64,000 bases of DNA from Sipunculus nudus (lineage: Eukaryota; Annelida; Sipuncula; Golfingiida; Sipunculidae): positions 51,835,676 through 51,899,675 of the forward strand of contig CM049311.1 of the NCBI GenBank assembly GCA_026874595.1. The letters run 5' to 3'. Position 1 is the stretch's first letter. Every line of letters starts with the position of its first letter. The notes below the pieces were generated by a model. It saw nothing but the letters and a program-made list of their open reading frames with translations, searched no databases and was not told the DNA's origin. Below, in pieces: positions 37,530 through 50,415 of this stretch. The position numbers were made by a program, and so were the translations under genes.

Positions 37530-38229
37530 TATATCAATGAAGTGCCCAAGATATTTTTGTGCTTTAAAATATTAGTACATACATTTGACTTTGACCTTGC
37601 GTACCCTCTTTAAGCTTCCGACAACTACTGGTTAGTTGCAATTAACAGAATACATTCAAAAAGTATAAATCGATCCAAATATCTAATATCATTAAGTTTT
37701 ATGCGACAGTTACACTATTTTATCATTACTTTATGTTAAGATTGCCATGGTCGCCCTTTTGGTTCCCTGGGGTGACAAAGCTCATAAAAAAATCCTTTTT
37801 AGTTGCAATCAACAGAACACATTCAAAAACGTATAAATCTATCCAATATCATTATGTTTTAAGCAACAATTACAGTATTATAGCATTATCTCTATGTTAA
37901 GACTGCAGTTGTGGCCATCTTGGATTCCTTGGCGTCACAGGGTTCATAAAAATAATAACCTGCATTCATTCATCAGCATAAGTGCAAAAAAATTGAAAGC
38001 AAGCACTATCTTATTCAATTTCTAAGATAACGTTCTGTTACACGTGCAAGTACACTTTATCCCCAGCACTCAATAATACCAATGAGTGAAGGCGGCCATC
38101 TTGGATTTTCGGTGTTAGAGGGATCTGAAAATTTGTTACCTTTTTCTCATAAGTTCATATGCTAAATCAGTCATTTTCGCAATTTGGGCATCAAATTCCT
38201 ACGGAAATACATCCCCGTCTACACTATAA
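37530..38229 (-). repeat. Inverted copy of the ATAGTGTAGTCG repeat
   Basis: Read on the minus strand it starts ATAGTGTAGACG at 38227 and continues with TTCCGTAGGAAT, CCAAGATGGCCGCC and then three diverged units (GATATTGGAT.GATTTATA, TTTTGAATGT, CTGTTAATTGCA), ending in AAGGTCAAAGTCAAA and ATCTTGGGCA. This is the same order as the first 350 bp of the copies at 30661 and 33780, but with internal tandem expansion. Confidence 0.7.
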
Positions 38230-39689
38230 CAGGGAGGCGCCAAACTTGTTCGTTTCCTGTGTAATCATCCCTCCAGGGGGAATAATCGGTTCTGCTGTCT
38301 AGAGGAAGGGTTAAAGTTGTGCATTGGTCCTGACCATGATTGTGGGAAATATGACCGTCTCTTCCTTCATTATCCTTCAACAATATTGACATGATGACAT
38401 CAATATTTCTCACGGGGTCATTCGAGTACTGGGACTGTTACTGCTAGCTATAGTGGAGACGCCTATATCACGTTATCTTCTCTGTTGTCTTGCCTCTGCC
38501 GATCTTTTCTCGGGATTTTATTTATTCTTAATTCAAAGAGTATGCAATTGTCCTTTTTTTTCCTTTCACATTGATTGCAGGCGTGTAAGCATTATATCTG
38601 AACTCCTAGAGAATGGTGACAGTGTTATCCTCCGTAACAAACCTTTTTTTTTACTATGCGACAACTTTTCAGTCATCCTAATGTTGTGCTGCTATAATTC
38701 TAGTGCACGCATACCACTCACAGGCTTCATCTGTCAGTTGATGTATTGGGTCTTCACACGTTCTGGACATCCTGTTTGACATTATCAAAAGACCGTTAAA
38801 TAATGTGTTCCTTTTCCACCTGTTAATGGACTGGATCTGTTCTGACATACAGCTTACATAATCTTTTGTTTCTACTTTAATGAACTGTTTCATAACCGTT
38901 GGTTGTCTTTAAACATCCTCGTCTGTCATATTTTTCTTCAATAATGCATTGTCTTTAAGGGTTTAATTGACCACTTAGTCTTTTTAAAACTGTCGTCGTA
39001 CTTTTGTTTCTTTTAGGGTTTCTTTAATTCGGGAGATTCTTGTATAATTTCTTATATTTTTTTCTTATGTTACTCTTCTAATGGGTTTTCTTTGTTTTAT
39101 TATCATCGTCATCATTATTTTTCATTTTAAGATTTAGACAATAATTCGTTTTGCCTGATCTGGTTTACAAAAGTTGCACACTGTTGCCAGGCCTTTAGTG
39201 TAGAAAGCTTTGAATCACATGGTAAGCCATGCCACCAGAAGCACGCTTTCTCAATGGCTTGGTTGATACCATTTTATTGAGTGTCGAAGCTGAGATGCAA
39301 TCCTTGGCAGAAACGTTCATTGTATTTTCTACACTCCCTGACTTCCAAGATGATTGATATAAATCTGGCGAATTGAAAGTTAAAGCAACCATTTGGGCCT
39401 TGACGCTTTTAAGACCAGACATTAAATCACTAATATTAGGAATACGTGACGGTGATGATCCTTAAATAAGTACTTGAGACTCTGCCGTTGTCATTTGATA
39501 TTGTGTTATTTATCTTTTGAACAACGTGTCGGTCATGAGTGCCATGTAGGATATCTCGATGGTTGATCATGCCAAGTCATTAAAGAATACATGTGAGAAG
39601 GTAACAGTCCACTAATTGCAAGGGAGAGATCTCTTGTGTTAGTTTATTTGATAGGAGACTTAGGATAATTTGCACAATGGTATGATAAA
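38230..39689. other. No gene recognised
   Basis: AT-rich sequence with a long T-rich stretch at 38960-39140. No supported gene or repeat. Confidence 0.5.
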
Positions 39690-39945
39690 TAAAATTATAT
39701 GAAATGCTAGAAATGTGCATTCTAAGGAATGCAGGCCTTCGCCATTTGGAAGTGGGGGTACCTATTGTGGGATGTTACCAAAGAGGAGTTTGAATTCACT
39801 TGTAAGGCCCATTCCCGAAATTTCCTGAAAGTTTTTTTTTCATGAGATTCCGTTCATGATTGCATGAGTTTTAATGTGAACAAACACACAAACACACACA
39901 CGAACGGGGATAAACGCATGCACTCCTGGCGGAAGCAATAAATAA
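39690..39945 (-). repeat. Dispersed repeat with CCCGTTCGTGTGTG core
   Basis: On the minus strand: TTCCGCCAGGAGTGCATGCG, ATCCCCGTTCGTGTGTGTG, a TGTTCAC word, AACTCATGCAATCATGAACG, GGAATCTCATGAAA, then GGAATGGGCC. It is the clearest match to the plus-strand copies at 44630-44830 and 61037-61290. Confidence 0.7.
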
Positions 39946-40356
39946 AAAAAAATGGATGGAACAAAAATACTTAAACATGTATACCATGTTAATACCAGGG
40001 TTGACTTAATCAGAGTCTCCGCAGGGGAATCATAAATTGATAATTAGGCGGAACCTGCCGTCGAGGTGTGACTTGTAATGTAGGCATGATATGTAGGCCC
40101 CCCGTGGATGCAGACTAAAACAGTCAGTAAATTACTGTAACATGGGTCCTGTTGTTCAAAAATCAGTTCAAGGAAATGATAGCAAAACAACTTATACAGA
40201 AACATGACATTGATTTCCGTTTCAGGTTTTGTAACCGAAAGAAACTTTCATAAAATAAAAACATTGTGCATAATAAAAAATTTGTTTATTTTTTCGCATG
40301 TTTTAACGGCTGTGACTACCTTCTTTAGCTGCAATTCGTTAGATGTTTAAACTGGG

Positions 40357-40357
<1 letters not shown>

Positions 40358-40386
<29 letters not shown>
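40358..40386. repeat. (CA)n microsatellite
   Basis: Uninterrupted CA dinucleotides over about 28 bp in otherwise featureless AT-rich sequence (39946-41037), where no gene is supported. Confidence 0.9.
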
Positions 40387-40387
<1 letters not shown>

Positions 40388-41037
40388 GACGTGGTGTCTT
40401 AAATTTGTACTTACATGTTTGATCTGCTAATATTTCGGCTGGCTTTATATGTACGGCTTCATATTTGCGAGGTAATTGTTTCATCCTTTATCCTTTCATT
40501 GTTTCATCCTTCATGATTAAGCATACAGAAAAATTACACAATTTCATATAACAATGATTTTATCACTTACATTATATGTACGCAAAATCTTTACAATTTC
40601 ACCCGAAGCTAAAGGGAAGTTAAGATGGAAATTCTTTATGCAGTAGAGGCAATAGTATTGGTATATAAACTTTGAATTACCGGTAACATAAAATGTATCC
40701 TAATATTGATGTTACCGGCACTATATACATGAGATGCCATTGAAGCTACAGAATAAATTACTGTTCACCTGTTCAGATGTTGCGTCTTAGTAACGAAGTA
40801 TTTATTTCGCGATAATTTCCTCTTCGAGAATATCCCTAATTGGAAACCCTCGCGAACAAAAAGGCAACCAAAGTATTTAGCTTGCAATATTTCCAGATCA
40901 CTTTGAGCTTTTTGTAATATATGTGCTAACCCTTCATCATTCCCGACATGCACCAGGAGCATATGTTCCAATATGACAGAGAACTAACAGTTAGGAAGCT
41001 TTAGCCGTTTCTAATTCCCAAGTATTTGTTAATATAT

Positions 41038-41905
41038 TGTTACAGGTGCCCTTTTTATTGTGTGTAAAAGTCTGACAGAGGTCTTTTTTGTTGTGTTAAC
41101 CCGTGTTGTATCTGCCTCGCCTGGCCGAGCGTCGCACTCTCAGTTTAATCCGTACTGGTTTAACTCTCGTTGTCATGCTAGATTGGGGATTTCTCGCCTG
41201 GCCGAGCCGGGGCGAACTCACGTGTTAACCCTAATATGTTGAGACACGGCATTCGTTTTTCTAGTATGTTCTTTGAACGTGTATACCGTGTTAGATTCTT
41301 TAGATGGTTCGAGAAATGGAAAATTCTCGGCTTGAGGTGAAGAGTTATATAAAGAGGCTGTGTTTTAGAGCCGGGAGAGAGGTGAGAGAATATTCCAGCG
41401 GACACAGACGTGTGTATGTCAGTTTGTGGGACCTATCCAATTATCCACTAATTTCAGGGATTCTACTTTTACTAACACTTTACAATTTAGTGCTGCCTGT
41501 CTCAAGTTTACTTTCTGGATTGTTACAAGAGCTTTACAATGGACTCTTATTCTCCGAGAGAATTTGTGTGAACTTTTCATCCGGCTTATACATTTTAAGG
41601 ACTTATTGCTGTGACTGTGGTATCCAGGTACTGGGCACTTTGTTCATTTTATTGTGTGATTGTATTGATTTGTTGTTATACTGCTGTTATACTGTGAAGT
41701 TGTATTGATTTAGTGTATTGTAATGTTAGGGTTGTTTTAAGAATAAGTTATAGTTATTTTTTACAAAAAACAACTGACTTTCTTTATTCATTCCCCTAGA
41801 CATTTCATGCTGCCTAGTGTTACAGAATCTGATTTTTTTTTATCTCCATTACAAAATATATGTTCATCACGCATACGTGATCTGTTGATATTAGGTTCCG
41901 TAACA
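41038..41905 (+). mobile_element. Solo LTR of an LTR retrotransposon, copy 1
   Basis: Begins TGTTACAGGTGCCC and ends TTCCGTAACA, the TG...CA layout with TGTTAC/GTAACA ends, 868 bp. It is flanked by ATAT on both sides, compatible with a 4-bp (or 6-bp ATATAT) target duplication. It contains TATATAAAG at 41346-41354. No internal retroelement genes flank it, so it is read as a solo LTR. A diverged copy lies inverted at 48810-49629. Confidence 0.75.
41346..41354 (+). promoter_or_regulatory. TATA box of the LTR promoter
   Basis: TATATAAAG is conserved in both solo LTRs (the second at 49334-49342, minus strand), in matching context before TGTGTTTTAGA, where the transcript start of such LTRs is expected. 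Confidence 0.5.
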
Positions 41906-42138
41906 ATATATCATAATGATGTTGTAAGTAAAATGTATGAGCAAAAATACGGAGAAAACAAAATAAAAAAGTGAGTCATAACATAACCAGTTCCTGCATA
42001 GATTTACCATATAAAGATACTCAAGATCAGAGAGAAACAACCTTAATCTGTACTTTCATGAGGCATGGTTGAGTATAGGCCCAGCCAAGGTTGTTCTCAA
42101 AATATTGTCAATAATCCTGGGCTTGTACAGAGATCACC

Positions 42139-42171
<33 letters not shown>

Positions 42172-43423
42172 CATGTCCATCTTGCGGTGACTTAAGTTAT
42201 ATATTATGTATGTTTTATCGTCTCCATAGGTACCGTCTAGGGAATCTAGTCTTTCCAATGTATGTCCCATAAAATCAACAAATAAAAGGCAAGGCACAGA
42301 CATCAAAATCGTAAAAACAAGGCGGCGGTCAGCGGGGTGGAGTTCATATCGTCATAATATGGTAAGATATACCCATGGGTCTTGAAGAATCTATATAATA
42401 CTGCGTATATACTTTAAAAATTGATCCCATGTCATAATAATGAAATTAATGACCTTTAAGATAATACCTAAGAGGCTTGCTGGTTTTTATTGGTTTGACG
42501 CCGGACCAGAGAGGCTCCAGCCACAGTATCGGCTTCCTATAGACACTGTAATATATAGCAGACAAATCAATCTCAGATACAGGAGCTGAACACACCATAC
42601 AATCTACATTAAAGGCTTATTATAATCTATTGTTTTTTTACATCAGGACTTATGTTACGATCCTATAAGATATAGACAAATTCAGGACATGGAATATATT
42701 TATGAAACCCCCAACTCCCGACATGTTCCTCCCAGGATGTTGTGGAAGATTTTTAATTTTAAGCCACAATTATTATATTGTAATATTGTGCCCGTTCATA
42801 CTTCCTTTAACCTTTGTTATCTTTCAGGCAACTAAGGAAGATCAAATATTTTATACATATTAATAAGAATAAATGGTCAGAAAAAAATCAATAAATTGTA
42901 AATATAAATGTACATTTTTGGATGATCGTATTTGTTTTAATTTGGTTAGACTGATTAAAGGTCAATGAAAACCAATAAGACCGGGCGTTCTTATGATCGC
43001 TCTTTTTCATTGACGAAGGTTATATGCTTTATAACGAATTCTTGGCTCTATTGGACTTATAGTATATTTTCATAGACCTGGAGAACCTGAATTTTGCCTG
43101 AAACAAGATTCTAAAAAAACTTACTTTAGCTGAAACGCTTGACTTTCTGTACATCCTTTGTTAACTGATATCAGCCGGGCTGCGTCTTCGCCCGGCGAAA
43201 AGGTTGGCGAAAAGTGGCATCAAATTATATTCAAGGGGCGGGGAACTCGCATCGTTGAAGGGTTGTCACAGTGTCGGCAGGTTTTTTTAAAACATATATG
43301 TATAATTATTAATAAATATGATTATTAATATATTTCATTTCCAATATATAATTGTTATTCTCTGAATAACAGGGGGGGGGGGATAATTACATTTACCATC
43401 CCCAACCCCCTTGCTTAAAAGTT
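41906..43423. other. No gene recognised; (AT)n tract
   Basis: Contains an (AT)n microsatellite at about 42141-42171 and a G run at 43371-43381. No supported gene. Confidence 0.5.
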
Positions 43424-44443
43424 GGGGGATATGGCTCTAGGACAACTACCCCCCAGACAATTACCCCCCGGACAATTACCCCCCGACAATTACCCCCTGG
43501 ACAATTACCCCCCCCCCCCCCAGACAATTACCCCCCGGACAATAACCCCCAAGGACAAATACCCCCTTGGGCAACTACCCCCCAGACAACTACCCCCCAG
43601 ACAATTACCCCCTGGTACAATTACCTCCCGGACAACTACCCCCCGGACAACTACCCCCATGGTATAATAACACTTTTAAAGTACACATTGTACAAACTAA
43701 AAGTAAAATATTCCGATTGTAAATAAAACAAATACCGGTGATGATATATTTCAAACCAAGCATAGGTACATACATCATGTGTATTGTGAAAATTGAAAAA
43801 AAAAATCAATTACATCAAGTTTTCAGTAGCTGTTTACTAGTTCAAGGCAATGCCTCTCAGATGATTGTATTGTGTATTGTTTATTGTAATAAAAATTGTA
43901 AATATATGGGAAAAAAATTATATGAAATACGCTTTACATTGGCAAGTTGTAAAACAAAAGATTTGTAAACATATGGTCCATATAACCAACCGCAAGCTTA
44001 CAATATAATTCCATTTAAATATGGAATACCATTCATTCTGATCTATTCTTACCAGTCTCTATAAGTAATATCATAATAAGTAATAGCATGATATTATTAT
44101 CTAAAGAGATTTTCTTTTTATTTTTTGTTTGCAATTAATTTTATTTATTTCTTTGGCATTCTGTGCTACTCATTAGCAACACAGAATATATTTAAATGTA
44201 TACCGTGTACTTTAAATGTGTAATTTATACCACGGGGGTAATTGTCCAGGGGGTAGTTGTCCGGGGGGTAATTGTACCGGGGGGTAATTGTCAGGGGGGT
44301 AGTTTTCTGGGGGGTAGTTGTCCGAGGGGATAATTGTCCTGGAGGGTTATTGTCCAGGGGGTAATTGTCGGGGGGTAATTGTCCGGGGGGTAATTGTCCG
44401 GGGGGGAGTTGTTCTGTTGCCGGGGGATATATACCCCCCGTGT
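43424..44443. mobile_element. Foldback-like element with C-rich minisatellite arms
   Basis: The left array (43440-43660) repeats short units such as GACAATTACCCCCCG and GACAACTACCCCCCA. The right array (44234-44415) is the inverse complement (GGGGGGTAATTGTCC). Pairing continues inward beyond the arrays: CCCCCATGGTATAA and TTTAAAGTACAC on the left face GTGTACTTTAAA and TTATACCACGGGGG on the right. GGGGGATAT occurs at both outer edges. The loop of about 450 bp has no convincing ORF. Long inverted arms of tandem repeats are the hallmark of foldback elements. Confidence 0.7.
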
Positions 44444-44629
44444 ATTTACGCCCAATAAGCCGACAGATCATAGACGGACGTCCTGTATTTAATATGGTTC
44501 GAAATGACTCCACAAAAATATATGAAAATAAAATGAAAATAAACATAAACCTTAACTGGACGTAAAACTGAGTGCATCAAGTACTTTTTTTGCACTGATT
44601 GTAAAACTTTGTTGCACAACAAAAAATGT

Positions 44630-44830
44630 TGTATATTTGCCTCCTCCAGGAAGGTATGTGTTCATCCACGTTCGTGTGTGTGTTTGTATGTTTGTATGTT
44701 TGCGGGCGTGTTTATTCACAACATAACTCACGCATTCATGAACGGAATCTCATGAAATTTAACGTTTGCCGGGAATGGGTCAATGAAGAATCGTTAAGAA
44801 CTTGGTGGCGATAAGGCCCATTTTCTGTTG
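44630..44830 (+). repeat. Dispersed repeat with CGTTCGTGTGTGTG core
   Basis: CCTCCAGGAAGGTATG, TTCATCCACGTTCGTGTGTG, TTCACAACATAACTCACGCA, GAACGGAATCTCATGAAA and GGGAATGGGTCAA follow the same order as the minus-strand copy at 39690-39945. Confidence 0.7.
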
Positions 44831-46934
44831 CTTTATCAAGGAATATTTAAAAATATGCATTCACTTATGCACAGATGAACCTAGGAATATGGGCCGAATA
44901 AATGAATGCAGACAAGGTTTTTCGGAGCATCTCACAGTAGGTTCTACTCACGCGGCGGAGGCTTGCATTCCATAGAACAAGTGAATGTAAGCACCTCTAG
45001 AATGGAATTTCTATTATAATTTCTGCCTGACTGTCACATATTCAGACATTCCGATCATTAGCTTTTATTCATATTTTACCTGATCTTGGTATTCAGATGG
45101 ACAGATTGTTTAAATACTATGCTTTTTTACATACAATTAATATAAGATGGTAGTTTTAATAATGTATCAGATCATTATGAAATAAATATTAATATAAAAA
45201 TATAAGCACACATGCGGTTATCTACCAGTTCTGCGATGGCCATCTTGAGGCAGTCTAAAACTCCCTTGACGTGAACCGTCCTCTCCTAATGAACAAATAG
45301 TATAAAATTATGCGGAAGTCTAACATTGGCACATTAAAAGAGTAAATTTTAAAAAAGCGTCCGATATGGAGTCGCTCTGCGCCGAAGATAATATTCAAAG
45401 TTGATGCTCTTGAGTGTTACTTAAACCTGTATTATTCCTGCGAGAACTTTTATTTGAAATAATTGAAAAAAACGACCCTGGATTTCATGGTATTGCTGTC
45501 CTTGACTATAAACACAACGAACAACAACCATGGCCTACCTGCTTTACGTTGATTTACTGACATATTTCAGGTAAACGGCACGTACACGTGGAGTGACGTC
45601 ATTGTCCTCTTTTAGATCATGTCTGTTACGTCACGACTCGCACTCAAAATATGGCCATGTCTTCACATGCTGCGTTCCGGTATAAAAAAAGTGTGCTGTA
45701 ATACCCCTAAAACACCGATTCCGGGGTTATTTACGTTTGGATTGACGCCAAAATTTAACTTCTTGGAGATTTTCACAGTATCAACCTATATCATAAATTT
45801 CAGTATCATCCATTATACCGTTCATCAGAATCTTCCGGACATACACACACACACACACACAGAATCGAGTAAAAATAATCTTCGCTTCGCGCAGGGTTAA
45901 TAAAGTTTAATTATGTGTATTCGTGATATGGATCCTGATTAGTCCTAAGTAAACAGCTTCCCTGTTAATTGTAAAATCAAAGCTGTTGTAATCATTTTAC
46001 CTGAGTGAGGTATTATAGTTGTTGTTTTTCTTATCAGCGACATGATTTTAGTGTTGATTCCACCCTTAACGACTCCATCACTTCATGATCCCCCATAATA
46101 TTTTGTGTTATTTATCAAAACCCGAACCTTATTTTTACTGTGACAAAAAGCCTACATTTTATAAATTGAATTGTGTGTCTTAACAAGGCATTATATATAT
46201 TATTGTTCTTAATTAGAATTTCAGAGCGTCAGGAGGGACTTTTCCTGGGGTGTTGAGGAGAGGTTAGGTCGTCTTCAAACGTGAAGGTCCATCCATCCAT
46301 AATCACCGGCAGAAATAAAGGCTCAATGTGAATGATAATAATTGCTCCTAAAGGGCTTTCTGTGTTCTCTAAATTACCTCAAAGATTTACTTCTAAAACT
46401 TATAGAAAGCGCAATGATTAATGGAGACGTGACGGCCCACACACTGATTATTCAGATCAAGTCGATTGTCTGTAACACATCAATAAGCACATATGCATCC
46501 ACGGACACACTGAAACAACAGTATGAAGCTTGCCCTTTCAACCACACACGTAATAACTTGGCATTCGCTTCTTTTGATGTTTGTGGGTGATTTTCCCCTG
46601 TTTGAGATTATGCCATGCCCTCTGGTCATCCAGTCCACGTTTTTAGACACATTTTGGAAGCAGCACCCTCTTCCGATCCGGATGTTAGCTAGCCATGACT
46701 ACATGACACTCAGACCTTCGGAAATAAACTGATAGGGCCTGGAGTCATGATGGCAGTCACAACAGAACGCCCATTCTAAAGGTCGGATCAAAATATTTCA
46801 TAACTGGTATTATTTGGCATCACAGGCTTATTGGTCGTATTATATGTGCTTTATATCGAAGAAAAAATGTTGTTACACAAAAATAATTACATTTATTACC
46901 TCCTTTCATCACTGGGGCACCAATGACGGGGTCG
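44831..46934. other. No gene recognised
   Basis: AT-rich sequence with a short CA tract near 45842-45860. No coding or RNA feature is supported. Confidence 0.5.
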
Positions 46935-47215
46935 TGCATGTAAACTTGGAAGCCGGAAGCCGGAACCAAGGAATTGTTTTATAAATAATTCAGTTTAAAG
47001 CATATACAAAATGCTAACGCTTTAATACCGTTTTGCCTTTTTCCCCCAATAGAATAAGATCTTTACTATCATCCCGTGAACAATTATATTTATCCATTCT
47101 TTAATCTGAAAGTTATGGACGATTTTGTGCTCGGAAGCCATCTCTGAAGCCACTCAGAAGTGCTGGGATGTGATTCAAATGTGTATAACTCGGAAGTCAC
47201 AGAGACACACTGGTT
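46935..47215 (+). repeat. Dispersed repeat inverted relative to 59100-59400
   Basis: Shared words in order: AAACTTGGAA, GAAGCCGGAA, TCCATTCTTTAATCTGAAAG versus TCCATCC..CCGAAGTTATAG, GTGCTCGGAA, TCAAATGTGTATAACTCGGA. Repeated CTCGGAAG motifs mark both copies. Confidence 0.5.
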
Positions 47216-47679
47216 AACTTCCGGTCAGTTAAGCGCCACAGCCCAAATGCAATTTCATTATAATTATAGTTGCATGCATATATTTAAATTGCTTATGCAT
47301 AATTCTGATTTTGATGAGTGTGTAGTACAATACATGATACATAATCGGAAAACTATGTTCTTAACTTTTTGTTTTGTAAATTTAATATAAATGTATACAT
47401 ATATGTGGGTGTATTTTCACGTAGTATATTTCACCAAAAAAATATCTTTATTCTTGAAAAGAAGGCCTCAGGCCCATATGTCCAAAATATATACATACAA
47501 AATACATATTACTTAATATATAATACATGGTCACGTGAAAAACAATAATATATGATAAGAATAAATAATTAATAAATAAACAATGAAATATTTTAATAAA
47601 ATTTAATGCCATGTTTATGTTAAAGATATTTATATTTACATGGGCAGGGCATGGGAGGGTATGATTTTAATTTTAAAAT

Positions 47680-48310
47680 ATACAATGTAAAGAGGACATT
47701 TTGAGGCACCTTAAACAAAAGATTATGGGGTTTTTCTGTTCCGCAACTATTCTTCTACATGTTTTGAACAATGTATTCAACCTTAGGTTGTTGGGCTTTA
47801 ATATTTATAATTCTATAAAATTACGGTATAAACTGGAAAATCCAAATATTCAATAGTCCGTAACATGTTAATGTCAATGATGAAATGCGCGTCTATACAT
47901 TTTATAACTTGCAAAATGCCACCTTTGAAATGTAGTACTCGTTATAAGATAATTGATATTATGAAAATCTTTGCATTTTACCGACTTTGTGATCTGTGAG
48001 CGCACAGGCTCGACCAGCGGAGCACAGTGCGTGAGTCTGAGTATCAGCCGAGGAGCCGGGTGTTATGACCGAGAAAAGTGACGTGATAACGGAAAGACTC
48101 CATCTCTCAATATACTAGTATATTTTTTATGCTCTCTAAGTGGAGTAAATCACAGAGTCGTTCATTAATATCACCATCTTATGAAGTGGAAAGTAATAAA
48201 TATAATAATGAAATTGCTAGGGAATAAAAAGGTAATCTGAAAAAGAAATGAAAATCGATTACGAATAAATGGGAAATGAACTCGATAAAATGAGAGATAT
48301 ATTACGTCTG
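47680..48310 (+). repeat. Dispersed repeat, copy 2 (partner at 36000-36560)
   Basis: Direct-orientation partner of 36000-36560. Between 47990 and 48070 it carries a GC-richer insert absent from the other copy. Confidence 0.65.
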
Positions 48311-48809
48311 AACGAGATTGCGCCCCCTATGCATGCACCACTGAATAATTAATATGGTATTATAAACCCTAATATGACATCAAAAATACAGTTATAAATT
48401 ACGATGTCATTCTAAATAAAAACAGTAATATATTTTCCATACGTTGAACAAATATGAAAATTCAATATATCCCAGTAGGACATCGCTGGAATAAACATAC
48501 ATGTATTAGACAAAACTTAAACAAAATGCCTTTCAATAAGTTAGAGATCTACGATATTCAAAAACAAGTTAAAATATATCTTAGAAAAGGGATACAACAG
48601 TCAAGATAATATATAACATACTAGTACATGTGTGATAATAAAATCTGATCGATTTTTTTATTTAAGCAAATAATTATTTTTTTTTCAACTAAAAATTTTT
48701 TTAAAGTTTTTAACGCTTTCTTTCAAACTTTTTCAACTTGATATTTATATTCTAATAATTCCATTCCTGATGTTTCAACATAACATTTCAATTTCAATTA
48801 AATGGATAT

Positions 48810-49629
48810 TGTTACGGAACCTAATATAAACAGATCACGTATGCGTGATGAACACAAATATTGTAATAGAGATAAAAAAAAAATCTAATTCTGTAACACT
48901 AGGCAGCGTGAAATGTCTAGGGGAATGAATAAAAAATCAGTGTTTTTTGTGAACAAATAACCATAATTTATTCTTAAAACAACCCTACCATTACAATACA
49001 CTAAATCAATACAATTATACAGTAAAACAGCGGTACAGCAATAAATCAGTACAATCACATAGAAAAATAACGTGCACAGTACCTGAATACCAACACCGGC
49101 ACCACGATAAGGCCTTTATATGTAAACTCTCGGAGAATGACAGTCCAGTGGAAAGTTCTTCCAACAACCCAGAAAGTAAACTGAAGTCAAAATGCATAAA
49201 ATCCAGGAGAAAGTCTTTGAAAATATATAATTGCCGCATTAGTCGGATAAGGTCCTAGAATCTGACACACGCTTCCGCGTCCTCTGGAATCTCTGCTCTG
49301 TTCTCTCTGCCCTTCCGTTCTAAAACACAGTCCCTTTATATACCTTCACACCCCAAGCCGAGAATTTTCTACTTCTCGAAAAGTCTATAAGATCTTGCAC
49401 AATCACAGTAAACACGCGTTTCAGGAATTCTCTAGAAAAACAGCGCTGTGTGTATCTCCACACACCAGGCTCATCACGTGACCTACGACCAGGCGTGAAA
49501 ATCCAAGGCTTACATGACTACGACAGTTCAACCAGTACGGATTTAACATAGAATGTAATACGCGGCCAGACACGAGCGCCACATTAGGAGTTACGCCCGT
49601 GTCACATAATAAAAAGAGCACCTGTAACA
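48810..49629 (-). mobile_element. Solo LTR, copy 2
   Basis: On the minus strand it begins TGTTACAGGTGCTC and ends GGTTCCGTAACA, 820 bp, with ATAT immediately on both flanks. It shares with copy 1 the TATATAAAG (49334-49342), AAATTCTCGGCTTG-like and CATTCCCCTAGACATTTCA-like segments. The different insertion sites with separate ATAT flanks argue for two insertions rather than one element with inverted ends. Confidence 0.75.
49334..49342 (-). promoter_or_regulatory. TATA box of the second LTR
   Basis: CTTTATATA on the plus strand is TATATAAAG in LTR orientation, aligned with the one at 41346. Confidence 0.5.
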
Positions 49630-50415
49630 ATATTTAATAATATTATAAAGTATTTTTGCATGATAAGGGCATCTAAACAGAATGTGCTCCCTTCAACTTC
49701 GGATTACTGCACGATTACAACGATCTCGATAAAAATATTTCCAATTTTGTTTACAGAAGAGATCGTTGAATGTTGAATCTTTGATAAATAACCATATAGA
49801 ATCTTTAACAACAAGTAATACATTTGGGGCTTCAAGTAAAATCTTTTCTAGAGGTGAGCTGGTGTCTTAAAGATGCAACGGGATATAGGCATTTTTATTG
49901 AACCTGTGGCTTATCTAAGATTCATACCTTGAAATTCCACATAAAAATGATGACACCATGCAATTATGGAACCAAGCCGTTTTGATAAATAAACTTAGAT
50001 ATTTACCACTAAGATAATTATTTCAATTATAAATATTAATAATTCCTATACTGCTTTTGCTATATAGTAATTTTGATCTTTATATAATCCATCTGAATAT
50101 TCCATGTATACTCACTATTTTTATTTGATTCTTATATTTTTATCATCAGAAACAAAATTAACAGATAGGATGCTTTTTCTAAGGCCTGGTATAATCACCG
50201 GACTATAGTCGGAATTCTTGACACAGCAGTACCGTGCGCTTTCGGACCTCCTTCCCTCAGGACTTAATAGTTTCTGGTATCAGTTTCCATTATTAAACAG
50301 ATTTTTTTTTATATTTTAAACATTTGTTCTTTAAAAAAATTATTTTAAAACATTTACTGAACTTTTCTGGCTATGCCAAATGTTTTGTTTAATGTTTTAT
50401 TGATTTGTTGTTGAT
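49630..50415. other. No gene recognised
   Basis: AT-rich sequence with no supported feature. Confidence 0.5.

Noticed and set aside
40765-40971. Minus-strand 68-codon frame (HVGNDEGLAHIL, YFGCLFVREGF)
   Set aside because: Looks protein-like and may be a relic of a mobile gene, but I cannot place it in any family and it has no context, so it is not annotated as a gene.
43422-43667. Open frame reading a proline-rich QLPP repeat protein
   Set aside because: It is the translation of the C-rich minisatellite arm of the foldback-like element; the inverse arm gives the same on the other strand.
41038-49629. One 8.6-kb element with 0.85-kb terminal inverted repeats
   Set aside because: Each copy has its own TG...CA ends and ATAT flanks on both sides, which fits two independent solo LTRs better.
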